A stretch of 20,572 nucleotides of DNA from JALNYB01 sp023230065 (GTDB lineage: Archaea; Thermoplasmatota; Thermoplasmata; Methanomassiliicoccales; Methanomethylophilaceae), in contig JAVESW010000010.1 of the NCBI GenBank assembly GCA_034006405.1, positions 1 to 20,572 on the forward strand, written 5' to 3'. The notes under the pieces were generated by a model that ran no database searches, had not been told where the DNA came from, and was given only the letters and a program-made list of their open reading frames with translations. Positions 5,947-13,422 of this stretch are shown piece by piece; position 1 is the first letter of the stretch, and every line of letters starts with the position of its first letter. The position numbers were made by a program, and so were the translations under genes.

Positions 5947-7200
5947 TTGGTTTCGCACGCGGTAAAAAGCTTCTTCATTAAGAACAAAATTGTGTTCGTA
6001 ATGGGCTTAACCGCTCTCGTTATCGCAGGAACCGCAGATCTTTTTGCCGGACTTCTCCTCAACAACATGGAGGACTACCTAGTCGCTGTCCCAGGAATGA
6101 TGATACTGATCTATTCGGCCATTGGTATGCGCGGTAACATATTCGGTGCTATGGGAAGCCGCATAGGAACTGCTATGCACATGGGTACATTCCAGATGAA
6201 CTTCAAAAAAGGTGGAGTTCTGAAAGCCAATGTAGAATCCGCGATATCCCTGACCTTATGTTTATCAGTCGCCATGGGCATAACGACGTGGGCCGTAGCA
6301 CTATTGTTCTTTGACGGGACCAAGAGCGTATTCGATTTCATATTCATCTCGACTTTTGGTGGATTGCTGGCAGGATTCATCGTTATGATGTTCAATATAC
6401 TCATCGCCAAGGAAGGATACAAAAGAGATTGGGATGTTGATAACATCACAGCGCCTCTAATCGCAGCGATAGGAGATATCGTCACCATGCCGATGATATT
6501 CTTGGCCACATGGCTTTTCTTCACCATAGGCAACGATACTAGCGGAGAACTGATAATAACAATCCTGGCACTTGTTCTTGTCGCCATCACCGTGATCTAC
6601 TCTGCACGCGTGATAACTCAGGCTGTGAATAAAAGAGACTTCTCAGGAGAAGCGAAAAGAATCGTCATCCAATCCCTGCCTGTATTGCTCTTCTGTCTCA
6701 TATTCGAGATCGGAGCAGGCATAATCATAGAGAATGAAGAAAAACAACTCATCACATACGCCGTCCTGTTGATTATGATGCCGGCTTTCCTCAACGAAGG
6801 AAATGCACTTTCAGGAATGTTGACATCCAGGTTGTCATCCATGATCCATCTCGGTACCATGAAGACAAAGGCTTCTCCGCCTAAAGAAGCTCTTGAGAAT
6901 TTCTGCATAATGTACATATGCGCAATGATCACATTTACTTACATCGGAATGATCGCGTATATTGCAACACTGATCACAACAGGCGGATCCGTGGACATAG
7001 GCCTTGTAGAAACACTGGCGATAATCCTGATCGCCGGTGCACTCGCAACGACTATCTTAAACTTCCTTTCATATTATATCGCAGTTCTGGCAACAAAATT
7101 CGGTCTTGACCCCGATGATCATTGTATTCCTATCACTTCTTCTGTGATGGACCTTGCGGGATCGTTCGTTATGGTCTTGGTCATCATGCTGTTCATCTAA
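5947..7200 (+). CDS. mgtE: MgtE-type (SLC41-like) divalent cation channel, two membrane domains, no cytosolic domain
   Basis: A 417-residue membrane protein holding two copies of the MgtE integral membrane domain. Copy one includes VPGMMILIYSAIGMRGNIFG (48-67) and DVDNITAPLIAAIGDIVTMP (163-182). Copy two includes LIMMPAFLNEGNALSG (275-290) and DPDDHCIPITSSVMDLAGS (388-406). The aspartates in the GD/MD positions (D177, D402) match the pore aspartate of MgtE. Bacterial MgtE is a dimer of single-domain chains with N and CBS domains that gate by sensing magnesium; this protein lacks both and is a fused pseudo-dimer like SLC41. The TTG start is set by GAGGTGA four bases upstream; the first in-frame ATG is residue 19, in the first span. 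The divergent PhoU-RCK_C pair may supply regulation. The ion is most likely Mg2+, inferred from family. Confidence 0.92.
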   Translation: MVSHAVKSFFIKNKIVFVMGLTALVIAGTADLFAGLLLNNMEDYLVAVPGMMILIYSAIGMRGNIFGAMGSRIGTAMHMGTFQMNFKKGGVLKANVESAISLTLCLSVAMGITTWAVALLFFDGTKSVFDFIFISTFGGLLAGFIVMMFNILIAKEGYKRDWDVDNITAPLIAAIGDIVTMPMIFLATWLFFTIGNDTSGELIITILALVLVAITVIYSARVITQAVNKRDFSGEAKRIVIQSLPVLLFCLIFEIGAGIIIENEEKQLITYAVLLIMMPAFLNEGNALSGMLTSRLSSMIHLGTMKTKASPPKEALENFCIMYICAMITFTYIGMIAYIATLITTGGSVDIGLVETLAIILIAGALATTILNFLSYYIAVLATKFGLDPDDHCIPITSSVMDLAGSFVMVLVIMLFI

Positions 7201-7203
7201 AAA

Positions 7204-7212
7204 GTTTATATC
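7204..7212 (+). promoter_or_regulatory. Probable TATA box for purP
   Basis: GTTTATATC, just after the mgtE stop. A start about 26 bp downstream (near 7234) gives a short leader carrying GAGGT at 7235-7239, six bases before the ATG. This suggests purP has its own promoter rather than depending on mgtE. Confidence 0.5.
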
Positions 7213-7245
7213 AAGCGTAATACTACGTATCGTTGAGGTTAACCG

Positions 7246-8403
7246 ATGATAAGCAGAGATGAGGTATTGGCGAATCTTGAGAAATACGATCTCAAGAAGG
7301 CCAAAATAGGAGTCACAGCATCACACTCTGCCCTAGACACATGCGATGGAGCCGTTTCAGAAGGTTTCCATACAGTCGCTGTATGCCAGAAGGGAAGAGA
7401 GAAAACATTTGCGAATTATTTCAGGTCCCAAAGAGACCCTACAGGTAAAATTGTCCGCGGAGTCGTGGATGAACCCATGGTCCTGAACAAGTTTGCAGAT
7501 ATCATGCAACCTAAGGTACAGATGGATCTCATGAACAATAATGTTCTTTTCGTTCCGAACAGATCATTTGTAGCATACAACGGTATCGACGCCGTAGAAA
7601 ACGATTTCAAAGTCCCTATGGTAGGAAGCAGGAATCTTCTCAGATCCGAAGAAAGAGGGGATGAAAGAGATTACTATTGGCTTCTTGAAAAAGCAGGTAT
7701 GCCATTTCCAAAGAAAGTAGAAAAACCTGAGGATATAGACGGCCTCACTATCATCAAGGTACATCACAAAGTTAAGAAACTCGAAAGAGGATTCTTCACA
7801 GCGAAGGATTACGATCAGTTTGTGGAAAAATCCACAGAACTTATCCAGCAGGGAGTTATCGATGCCGATTTCGCCAAACATGCAAGAATGGAGCAGTACA
7901 TCATCGGACCTGTATTCAACCTTGATTTCTTCCGCTCACCTCTTGAAGAGAAAGGAGAACAACTTGAACTTCTTGGAGTAGACTGGAGATTCGAGAGCTC
8001 ACTTGATGGATATTGCAGACTCCCTGGAAAACAACAAGTCGAACTCGAAGAAGACGGCATAATTCCCGAATATACAGTCTGTGGACACAATTCCGCAACA
8101 TTGAGGGAATCTTTACTGGATAAAGCATTCGAAATGGCTGAGCAATACATCACGGCCACAAAAAAATATTACGACCCTGGTATCATCGGACCATTCTGTC
8201 TGCAAACCTGTGTAGATAAAGACTTGAATTTCTACATCTACGATGTTGCCCCGCGTATCGGCGGAGGAACGAACGTTCATATGTCAGTCGGTCACCCCTA
8301 TGGAAATTGCCTCTGGAGACAGGAAATGAGCACTGGAAGAAGACTTTCCATGGAGATCAGAAGAGCTATCGAACAAGAACGTGTAGAAGAGATTATTACA
8401 TGA
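7246..8403 (+). CDS. purP: PurP-family FAICAR synthetase-like ATP-grasp ligase, variant nucleotide loop
   Basis: A 385-residue protein aligning along its length with archaeal PurP, which makes FAICAR from AICAR, formate and ATP in purine synthesis. Matching segments are VTASHSALDTCDGAVSEGF (23-41), FVPNRSFVAYNGIDAVENDF (102-121), LELLGVDWRFESSLDGYCRL (240-259), TLRESLL (285-291), IIGPFCLQT (313-321) and the C-terminal APRIGGGTN (335-343). The notable difference is at 169-184: where Methanocaldococcus PurP, as I recall it, has a glycine-rich KFPGARGGRGYF loop that closes over ATP, this protein reads IIKVHHKVKKLERGFF. Several archaea carry a second PurP paralogue, so this may be that branch with altered activity. 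The ATG has GAGGT six bases before it. Family membership is firm; the exact reaction is less so. Confidence 0.85.
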   Translation: MISRDEVLANLEKYDLKKAKIGVTASHSALDTCDGAVSEGFHTVAVCQKGREKTFANYFRSQRDPTGKIVRGVVDEPMVLNKFADIMQPKVQMDLMNNNVLFVPNRSFVAYNGIDAVENDFKVPMVGSRNLLRSEERGDERDYYWLLEKAGMPFPKKVEKPEDIDGLTIIKVHHKVKKLERGFFTAKDYDQFVEKSTELIQQGVIDADFAKHARMEQYIIGPVFNLDFFRSPLEEKGEQLELLGVDWRFESSLDGYCRLPGKQQVELEEDGIIPEYTVCGHNSATLRESLLDKAFEMAEQYITATKKYYDPGIIGPFCLQTCVDKDLNFYIYDVAPRIGGGTNVHMSVGHPYGNCLWRQEMSTGRRLSMEIRRAIEQERVEEIIT

Positions 8404-8413
8404 AGGCTGAAAT

Positions 8414-9223
8414 ATGAATTCCAAAAAATTAATGATAATTCTTGCTATACTCATGATGGCAAGTGTTCCGATCTGTATGGCTGCAGAAGCCTCAGAATCT
8501 GATGCATATATATCTTACAACGGCGACCCGTATGTCTCATCAGAATTCAAGAACAACGGAAGCGGAACAATTGCCATACCTCTTACGAGCACAGAAACAA
8601 AAGATATCCCTATCGAATTGACTGCGACGTACAAAGATTCCGGAAAAATCGCAGGAACTACGACTATTACTGTTCCCGCAGCAACATCTGACAATCCAAC
8701 CGTTAAAGTAACAGCATATATCTCGTTCAGTATAGGAAGCACAGGAAGTTACAATATAATTATATCATGCAACAACCCAATCTTTACAGGTGGAGATACG
8801 AACATTCTTATTAATGTCAGCGAATCCATCTGGACCAACTGGACAACATATCTCGCCATAATAATAGTCGTTATCTTAATTGTCATTGCTGTTGTTTACA
8901 AAATGCGTACTAATCCCAACATGAAACCTCAAACTACATTTAGACAATTGGAACAGTACAAGAACACCGGTACAATGACAGAAGAACAACCTCAAAAAGC
9001 ACATTCTTCATCTACAGAAAAAAAGAGATATGCTGCACCTTCTGAGAAAAAAACAGAAGAAAAACCAAAGACAATGGAAACTCCAGCAAAAAAGCCTGCA
9101 AAGCAATCCTTCTCTGATCTTGAAAAAGAACAGAAAAAAGAAAAACCTGCAAAAGAAGAGAAAAAGAAAGCCTCTTCTAATGAACCTCAAAAAGCAAAAT
9201 ATATCAGTTCTAGAAGGAAATGA
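8414..9223 (+). CDS. Exported single-span protein with lysine/glutamate-rich tail, function unknown
   Basis: A 269-residue protein. A signal peptide (KK at 4-5, hydrophobic 6-20, likely cleavage near the alanines at 23-26) leads to a beta-rich, Ser/Thr-rich outer domain of about 115 residues with three N-glycosylation sequons (N48, N134, N142). One membrane span follows (about 145-162). The rest (165-269) is predicted cytoplasmic, disordered and rich in Lys, Glu, Pro and Ser, for example KKTEEKPKT and KKEKPAKEEKKK. The outer domain resembles CARDB/Ig-like folds, weakly. No lipobox is seen. The gene starts 10 bp after purP and runs into the lipoate ligase, so the three are probably one transcript. 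The basic-acidic tail suggests binding to a cytoplasmic partner. I do not recognise a family. Confidence 0.85.
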   Translation: MNSKKLMIILAILMMASVPICMAAEASESDAYISYNGDPYVSSEFKNNGSGTIAIPLTSTETKDIPIELTATYKDSGKIAGTTTITVPAATSDNPTVKVTAYISFSIGSTGSYNIIISCNNPIFTGGDTNILINVSESIWTNWTTYLAIIIVVILIVIAVVYKMRTNPNMKPQTTFRQLEQYKNTGTMTEEQPQKAHSSSTEKKRYAAPSEKKTEEKPKTMETPAKKPAKQSFSDLEKEQKKEKPAKEEKKKASSNEPQKAKYISSRRK

Positions 9224-9261
9224 TCCTTCTTTCAAACCTCTTACCCTTTTTCATCTTATGA
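9220..9261 (+). other. Possible 13-codon coupling ORF between the exported protein and the lipoate ligase
   Basis: An ATG overlaps the stop of the exported-protein gene (ATGA at 9220-9223). The short frame, reading MILLSNLLPFFIL, ends in a TGA that overlaps the lipoate ligase ATG (ATGA at 9258-9261). The ligase ATG lacks a ribosome binding site, so ribosomes might reach it by termination and restart through this frame. It is too short to judge as a gene. Confidence 0.2.
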
Positions 9262-9941
9262 GATATATTGACCTTGGCACCATAACTCCAGAAGAGAGCG
9301 CATCTATAGACAAAACAGTATTCGAAGCCAGAAACAAAGGTCTTGTGGAAGATACATTGCATATCTATTTCAGAGATAAGCCCACGATCTCCCTTGGAAG
9401 ATTCAGAAATATGGATACGGACCTTTATCCGTTACCTGAGAATATTTCAATTATCAGAAGGATAAGTGGCGGAAGTACGATACTGACAGGACCAGACCAA
9501 CTGATCTTTGCCGTAACATTAGGAGAAAAGATACCTAATCGCAATGATTCATTCGAGCTCATATGCAACGGAATAATCAGAGCACTGGCACATTTGAATA
9601 TAAATGCAGAATACAAACCTGTTAATGACGTACTTGTTGCAGGAAAGAAAATCTCTGGAAGTGCTCAATACCGCAACAGTAATTGCATGATACAACACGG
9701 AACTCTTCTTATCAAAACTCCTTCTATCGATGAGGTACTCAGGCCTGTGAAACACAGCACGTACAATGGGCTGACATCCATCTATGATATTCTAGATCAT
9801 ATTCCTGAAAGATCAAAGATCACAAACGCAGTGTCCCTGGGATTCTCAGAAGCGTTGAATACTACGATGGAACAGAGCTCTCTATCTCGATGGGAAAAAG
9901 ATAGGGCCGAAGCCCTCAAAAAGGAAGTTTTGGATCTTTAA
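9258..9941 (+). CDS. lplA: Lipoate/octanoyl protein ligase (LplA N-terminal type)
   Basis: A 227-residue member of the biotin/lipoate ligase (BPL_LplA_LipB) fold. Seen are the N-terminal MRYIDLGTITPEESASIDK (1-19), the substrate-binding RRISGGST (67-74), VNDVLVAGKKISGSAQ (122-137) with the expected catalytic lysine K131, and QHGTLL (146-151). The frame stays open upstream to about 9030, but that part is a +1 reading of the neighbouring lysine-rich tail, so I start at the ATG 9258, which fits family N-termini. It lacks a separate C-terminal accessory domain; in Thermoplasma LplA needs the partner LplB, which is not seen here. The target, such as GcvH or a 2-oxoacid dehydrogenase E2, is also absent from the window. 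A biotin or octanoyl transfer role is possible. It overlaps the convergent GNAT gene by 26 bp. Confidence 0.84.
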   Translation: MRYIDLGTITPEESASIDKTVFEARNKGLVEDTLHIYFRDKPTISLGRFRNMDTDLYPLPENISIIRRISGGSTILTGPDQLIFAVTLGEKIPNRNDSFELICNGIIRALAHLNINAEYKPVNDVLVAGKKISGSAQYRNSNCMIQHGTLLIKTPSIDEVLRPVKHSTYNGLTSIYDILDHIPERSKITNAVSLGFSEALNTTMEQSSLSRWEKDRAEALKKEVLDL

Positions 9942-10413
9942 GGTCTATAAGCGCAACATTACGCCTATCCATGAAGAAACCGATCTTTTTATGAAGCATT
10001 ATGGATGGCACATTATCAGTCTGCAGCATGCTGTGGGCTACGTCTGCGCCCATCTCGCGTCCAGCTTTCAATGTTTCTCTGAGAAGCCTATATCCGATCT
10101 CGTTACGGCGCACGAACTTCTTGACACCCATATTCTCGATCCATACAAGATTGTTGACATCACAAATATGATGCAACATCTGAGCAAATATGAATCCATA
10201 TATCTCTCCGTCCTCTTCTGCTATAAAGCTCAGCCCGCTTTCCAAATACGATTTGAAATGATTAGGGCTGCTTGCTCCAAGATTGTCCTTCCACTCCTGC
10301 GGAAGATCTTCCCACTTATTCTCAATGGTCTCTGCGAAATATTCTTTCACACAGTCGAGTTCGATTTCTCTTACCTTCTCGATATCCTTAAGTTTAATCA
10401 AACGAAATTCCAT
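9916..10413 (-). CDS. GNAT-family N-acetyltransferase
   Basis: A 165-residue GNAT protein. The order of elements is typical: N-terminal MEFRLIKLKDIEKVREIELD (1-20), a central strand LSFIAEEDGEIYGFIFAQ (61-78), then WIENMGVKKFVRRNEIGYRL (91-110) as the acetyl-CoA loop, and NVPSIMLHKKIGF (134-146) as the closing motif. The loop reads RRNEIG rather than the usual RxxGxG, so the first glycine is replaced by glutamate. The ATG lies 1 bp after the argS stop, with GAGGAG inside the end of argS, so it is translated from the prf1-argS transcript. The substrate is unknown; a ribosomal protein or translation factor N-terminus is plausible from context, as for RimI-like enzymes, but not shown. Confidence 0.88.
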   Translation of the reverse strand: MEFRLIKLKDIEKVREIELDCVKEYFAETIENKWEDLPQEWKDNLGASSPNHFKSYLESGLSFIAEEDGEIYGFIFAQMLHHICDVNNLVWIENMGVKKFVRRNEIGYRLLRETLKAGREMGADVAHSMLQTDNVPSIMLHKKIGFFMDRRNVALIDLKDPKLPF

Positions 10414-10414
10414 T

Positions 10415-12130
10415 TTACATCTCCTCTGGAGACTCCATTCCTAAACAAGTAAGAATGTTCTTAAGAACTGTCCTGGTACATTCTACCAAGGTCAAACGCG
10501 CATCTCTGCTGTCACCTGCTGAAAGTACAGGTACATTCGCATAGAACTGATTGAATGCTACTGATACTTCATGACCGTATGCAGGAAGCATGTGAATGCG
10601 TTTCTCCTCTCCGGCAAGTCTTGTAATATTCTCGAATTTTGACAGTGCCTTTACAAGATTGATCTCCAACTCATCCGTGAGCTTGGATGCATCTGTATCA
10701 TGCTTATACTCTCCGGCCTTCTTGAGCATACTGCATGCTCTCGCATGAACGTACTGTAGATATGGACCGCTGTTACCGTCGAAATTAAGTGCCTCATCCC
10801 ATTTGAAAACAAATTGTTTATCAGGATGCACACGTATGATATTGTATCTTACAGCACCTATACCTACTGATCTGGCAATATCTTTCATCTTATCTTCGGG
10901 TATGTCTGAACGCCTCTTCCTGATCTCTTCGTAGGCACGATCTACAGCCTCGTCTATAAGATCATCAAGATAAACAACGACACCTCTCCTAGTGGACATT
11001 TTTCCTTCTGGGAGTGCAACGAAAGAATAGAACATGGGCTCGGGCTTCTTATCGCATCCTAAAATCTCCAAGGCAGAACAAAGCTGTTTTGATCCGAGCT
11101 TCTGATCCTCACCGAGAACATCTATGGCAATGTCGCATCTCTTGAATTTGTTCAAGTGATACGCAAGGTCTCTTGTCGTGTAAAGAGTGGTTCCATCCGC
11201 CCTTGTGAATGTGAATTTTGTATTCTTTCCCTGAATGCCGAAATCCTTCAGATCCAGATACCATGAACCATCCTCCGTCTGACCTGCATATTCGGATTTC
11301 TTGAGTTCTTCAACAACCTTTCTTGCAGTTCCATCTGCAATGAAATCAGATTCCCAGGTATATCTGTCAAGTGTTACATTGATCTGTTCCAGAGTTTCTT
11401 TTAGACCCTCTAACATCTCTTCTGCAGTCTCTCTGACATGTGAAATGACATTTTGATCCCCTGCTTCGAATTTCCTGAGCATCTCTGAGATCTGCTCCTG
11501 AACTACAGGATCCTCTTCCATCATCTTATTTGCAAGGCGGTAATACGCAACAAGCTTATGATCTGTCTTGTCACGTTCTTCCTCAACAACTGATTCTTTG
11601 GGAAGATTGTTTACTCCCCAAGTAAGGATTACAACTTGTTTTCCTACATCGTTGACATAATACTCTGTGGTCACTTCATAACCGCATCTGACAAGACATC
11701 TTGCAAGTGTGTCTCCGATGACCGGATTCCTTGCTCTCCCTACATGAATAGGTCCTGTCGGATTCGTTGATGTATGCTCAAGATTGATCTTCTTTCCGTT
11801 GTAAGGGAGAGAGCCATAACCGTCTCCTGACTCGATGATATCATTCAAAGTGTCGGTGATGAGAATCTTCTGATCAATCGTAAAATTTAGATATCCGTTC
11901 ATTGCAGAGACCGCTGTTATCAGACCTGTTGGTTTGATATTCTCTGCGATCTTCTCAGCAATGTTTTTAGGAGGCATCTTGAGTTCCTTTGACATCGTGA
12001 AACACGGAACCGCAAGATCTGCATTGTCCGGAACCTCTGTAACGAAGGCTATGTCCGGTGCGTCCATTTCCTTGAGTGCGCCCCTTACAGCCGTAGTTAC
12101 CTCATCTTTGAACTGATTGTGAATTTTCAT
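10415..12130 (-). CDS. argS: Arginyl-tRNA synthetase
   Basis: A 571-residue class I synthetase that charges tRNA-Arg. The N-terminal additional domain (1-100) leads to LEHTSTNPTGPIHVGRARNP (117-136), which carries the HIGH-type motif HVGR at 129-132. The KMSK-type motif is KMST at 377-380, within ALPEGKMSTRRG. The C-terminal DALR-type anticodon domain (about 450-571) includes YLQYVHARACSML and AGEEKRIHMLPAYG. Length and order are normal. The ATG has AGGTG seven bases upstream, inside the last codons of prf1, whose stop is 5 bp away; together with GNAT this forms a three-gene operon read prf1-argS-GNAT. Confidence 0.97.
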   Translation of the reverse strand: MKIHNQFKDEVTTAVRGALKEMDAPDIAFVTEVPDNADLAVPCFTMSKELKMPPKNIAEKIAENIKPTGLITAVSAMNGYLNFTIDQKILITDTLNDIIESGDGYGSLPYNGKKINLEHTSTNPTGPIHVGRARNPVIGDTLARCLVRCGYEVTTEYYVNDVGKQVVILTWGVNNLPKESVVEEERDKTDHKLVAYYRLANKMMEEDPVVQEQISEMLRKFEAGDQNVISHVRETAEEMLEGLKETLEQINVTLDRYTWESDFIADGTARKVVEELKKSEYAGQTEDGSWYLDLKDFGIQGKNTKFTFTRADGTTLYTTRDLAYHLNKFKRCDIAIDVLGEDQKLGSKQLCSALEILGCDKKPEPMFYSFVALPEGKMSTRRGVVVYLDDLIDEAVDRAYEEIRKRRSDIPEDKMKDIARSVGIGAVRYNIIRVHPDKQFVFKWDEALNFDGNSGPYLQYVHARACSMLKKAGEYKHDTDASKLTDELEINLVKALSKFENITRLAGEEKRIHMLPAYGHEVSVAFNQFYANVPVLSAGDSRDARLTLVECTRTVLKNILTCLGMESPEEM

Positions 12131-12135
12131 GATCT

Positions 12136-13368
12136 TTACACCTTGTACCTTAGAAGTGCAGCTATTCCACCAAATGCTCTCAGAAGCATATCTCCCTCTT
12201 CTGAATCCCCGGAAATAATCTGTACATGTGAATTATATGCCTCTGCGATCTCGAAGAAACTATCTATGAGATCCTGAGATTTATCTATCTTCACTAATGC
12301 ACCGCATGTGGGGCATGTTATCTTTCCATCAAGGTCTTCAACCGTCATTGTACACTTATGACCAGAAGGACATTCGACATCTACGCGGAACTTGTTGAGT
12401 GCTTCTGATAAAAGAATCGTCTCGGCCGAACCCATTTCAGCTGCAGCTCTTACTTGTTCTTCACCATATGTAGACAGACCTGCATCCTCTTTCCTGATCT
12501 CTCTGAAAAGTCTCTGCATGTATTCTTTCTCAACTGTGAGCTTCATGTCGATAATAGCACCTTTAGCATTCTCAACAAGCTCTTTTAGACCTGATTCGTC
12601 TGTATAACCTGTATCGAATAACGGACTGACGACCTTCTTTCTCAGCTCATGATGGAGGAATTCCTCTTTTACAAAGAAATCCTTTGTTGCACCTGGTCCG
12701 CCTACTAGAATTCCCTGAAGATCAAGAATGCTGGAAAGGAATAAATTCGTCGCACTGTCTGCAACCTTCACATAGAATTCGTGAGCTGCGATCTCGATCA
12801 ATCTCTCGAAACGAACTGAGGACTGCCCTCCTTGATGATGTTTGCTAGGAACAAGTGAATCAAAATGCTTCAGAACACTGATCTTGCTTCCTGAAAGAAG
12901 ACCGATCGTCGCCTCTTTCCTATCGATCACAATAAGGCCGTAGAATTTTTTGTCAAGAAGCATAGACTGCAACGGCTCGGTAAAAAATTCAGAATCACAT
13001 CTGTATAGAAATGCTGTTATCGGTTCAGGAGGCTCTATTGCATACTGCACCATCTTTGTCTGGTCGCCTGCACGTGGAACCTCTCCGCAGAATATCACAA
13101 GACCATTTGCGGGTGCGAACTTGTATGTCTTCAAACGAGCCATGATTGAATCGATAGCCCCGGTGACGTTCTTCATCGTCGCTTTGGATTTGATGTTAGA
13201 TGCCTGAGATTGTTCATCTCTCAGATACGCAGTGACATCGGAGATCATCTTTGTACCAGGAATGTAGACAGAAATAAGTTCTGTTCCCCTTCCTTTGTAG
13301 TTTGTGATCTCCTGCATCGCTTTCTTGAAATCGTATCGTGCTCTATCAATAGAATTTGTTTCGCCCAT
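12136..13368 (-). CDS. prf1: Archaeal peptide chain release factor aRF1
   Basis: A 410-residue class 1 release factor of the aRF1/eRF1 family. It recognises stop codons and triggers peptide release. From the chosen start, NIKS is at 58-61 and YRCDSEF (the YxCxxxF stop-reading motif) at 122-128, so nothing in the codon-reading motifs looks changed. The catalytic GGQ is at 180-182 in HHQGGQSSVRF. A zinc-binding group of four cysteines (333, 339, 352, 355) is in the C domain. The frame is open four codons further (TTG at 13380), but the ATG at 13368 has GGTGA five bases upstream and gives the family N-terminus. It heads the operon with argS. As no gene in the window ends in TAG, how this factor treats UAG is of interest. 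Confidence 0.97.
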   Translation of the reverse strand: MGETNSIDRARYDFKKAMQEITNYKGRGTELISVYIPGTKMISDVTAYLRDEQSQASNIKSKATMKNVTGAIDSIMARLKTYKFAPANGLVIFCGEVPRAGDQTKMVQYAIEPPEPITAFLYRCDSEFFTEPLQSMLLDKKFYGLIVIDRKEATIGLLSGSKISVLKHFDSLVPSKHHQGGQSSVRFERLIEIAAHEFYVKVADSATNLFLSSILDLQGILVGGPGATKDFFVKEEFLHHELRKKVVSPLFDTGYTDESGLKELVENAKGAIIDMKLTVEKEYMQRLFREIRKEDAGLSTYGEEQVRAAAEMGSAETILLSEALNKFRVDVECPSGHKCTMTVEDLDGKITCPTCGALVKIDKSQDLIDSFFEIAEAYNSHVQIISGDSEEGDMLLRAFGGIAALLRYKV

Positions 13369-13381
13369 GTGGCTCACCAAT

Positions 13382-13390
13382 AATATTTAT
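13382..13390 (+). promoter_or_regulatory. Probable TATA box for pyrH
   Basis: AATATTTAT, centred 37 bp before the chosen pyrH ATG, implying a start near 13412 and a leader of about 11 nt. It coincides with the expected start point of the opposite prf1 transcript. Confidence 0.4.
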
Positions 13391-13405
13391 CTCAATTGCG
13401 CATTC

Positions 13406-13414
13406 CTATAAAAG
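13406..13414 (-). promoter_or_regulatory. Probable TATA box for the prf1-argS-GNAT operon
   Basis: On the minus strand it reads CTTTTATAG. Its centre is about 42 bp before the prf1 ATG, so the start would be near 13384 with a leader of about 16 nt carrying GGTGA. It overlaps the expected pyrH start point. Confidence 0.45.
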
Positions 13415-13422
13415 TATTGGCG

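Noticed and set aside
6111..6590. 159-residue antisense frame within mgtE
   Set aside because: It lies wholly opposite a well-conserved gene; long antisense frames commonly arise opposite hydrophobic coding sequence.
9030..9257. N-terminal extension of the lipoate ligase frame, rich in Lys and Gln
   Set aside because: It is the +1 reading of the lysine/glutamate-coding tail of the preceding gene. The family N-terminus begins at the ATG 9258.
13369..13380. Upstream TTG/GTG starts for prf1, adding four residues
   Set aside because: The GGTGA in this stretch is the ribosome binding site of the ATG at 13368, so it should not be coding.
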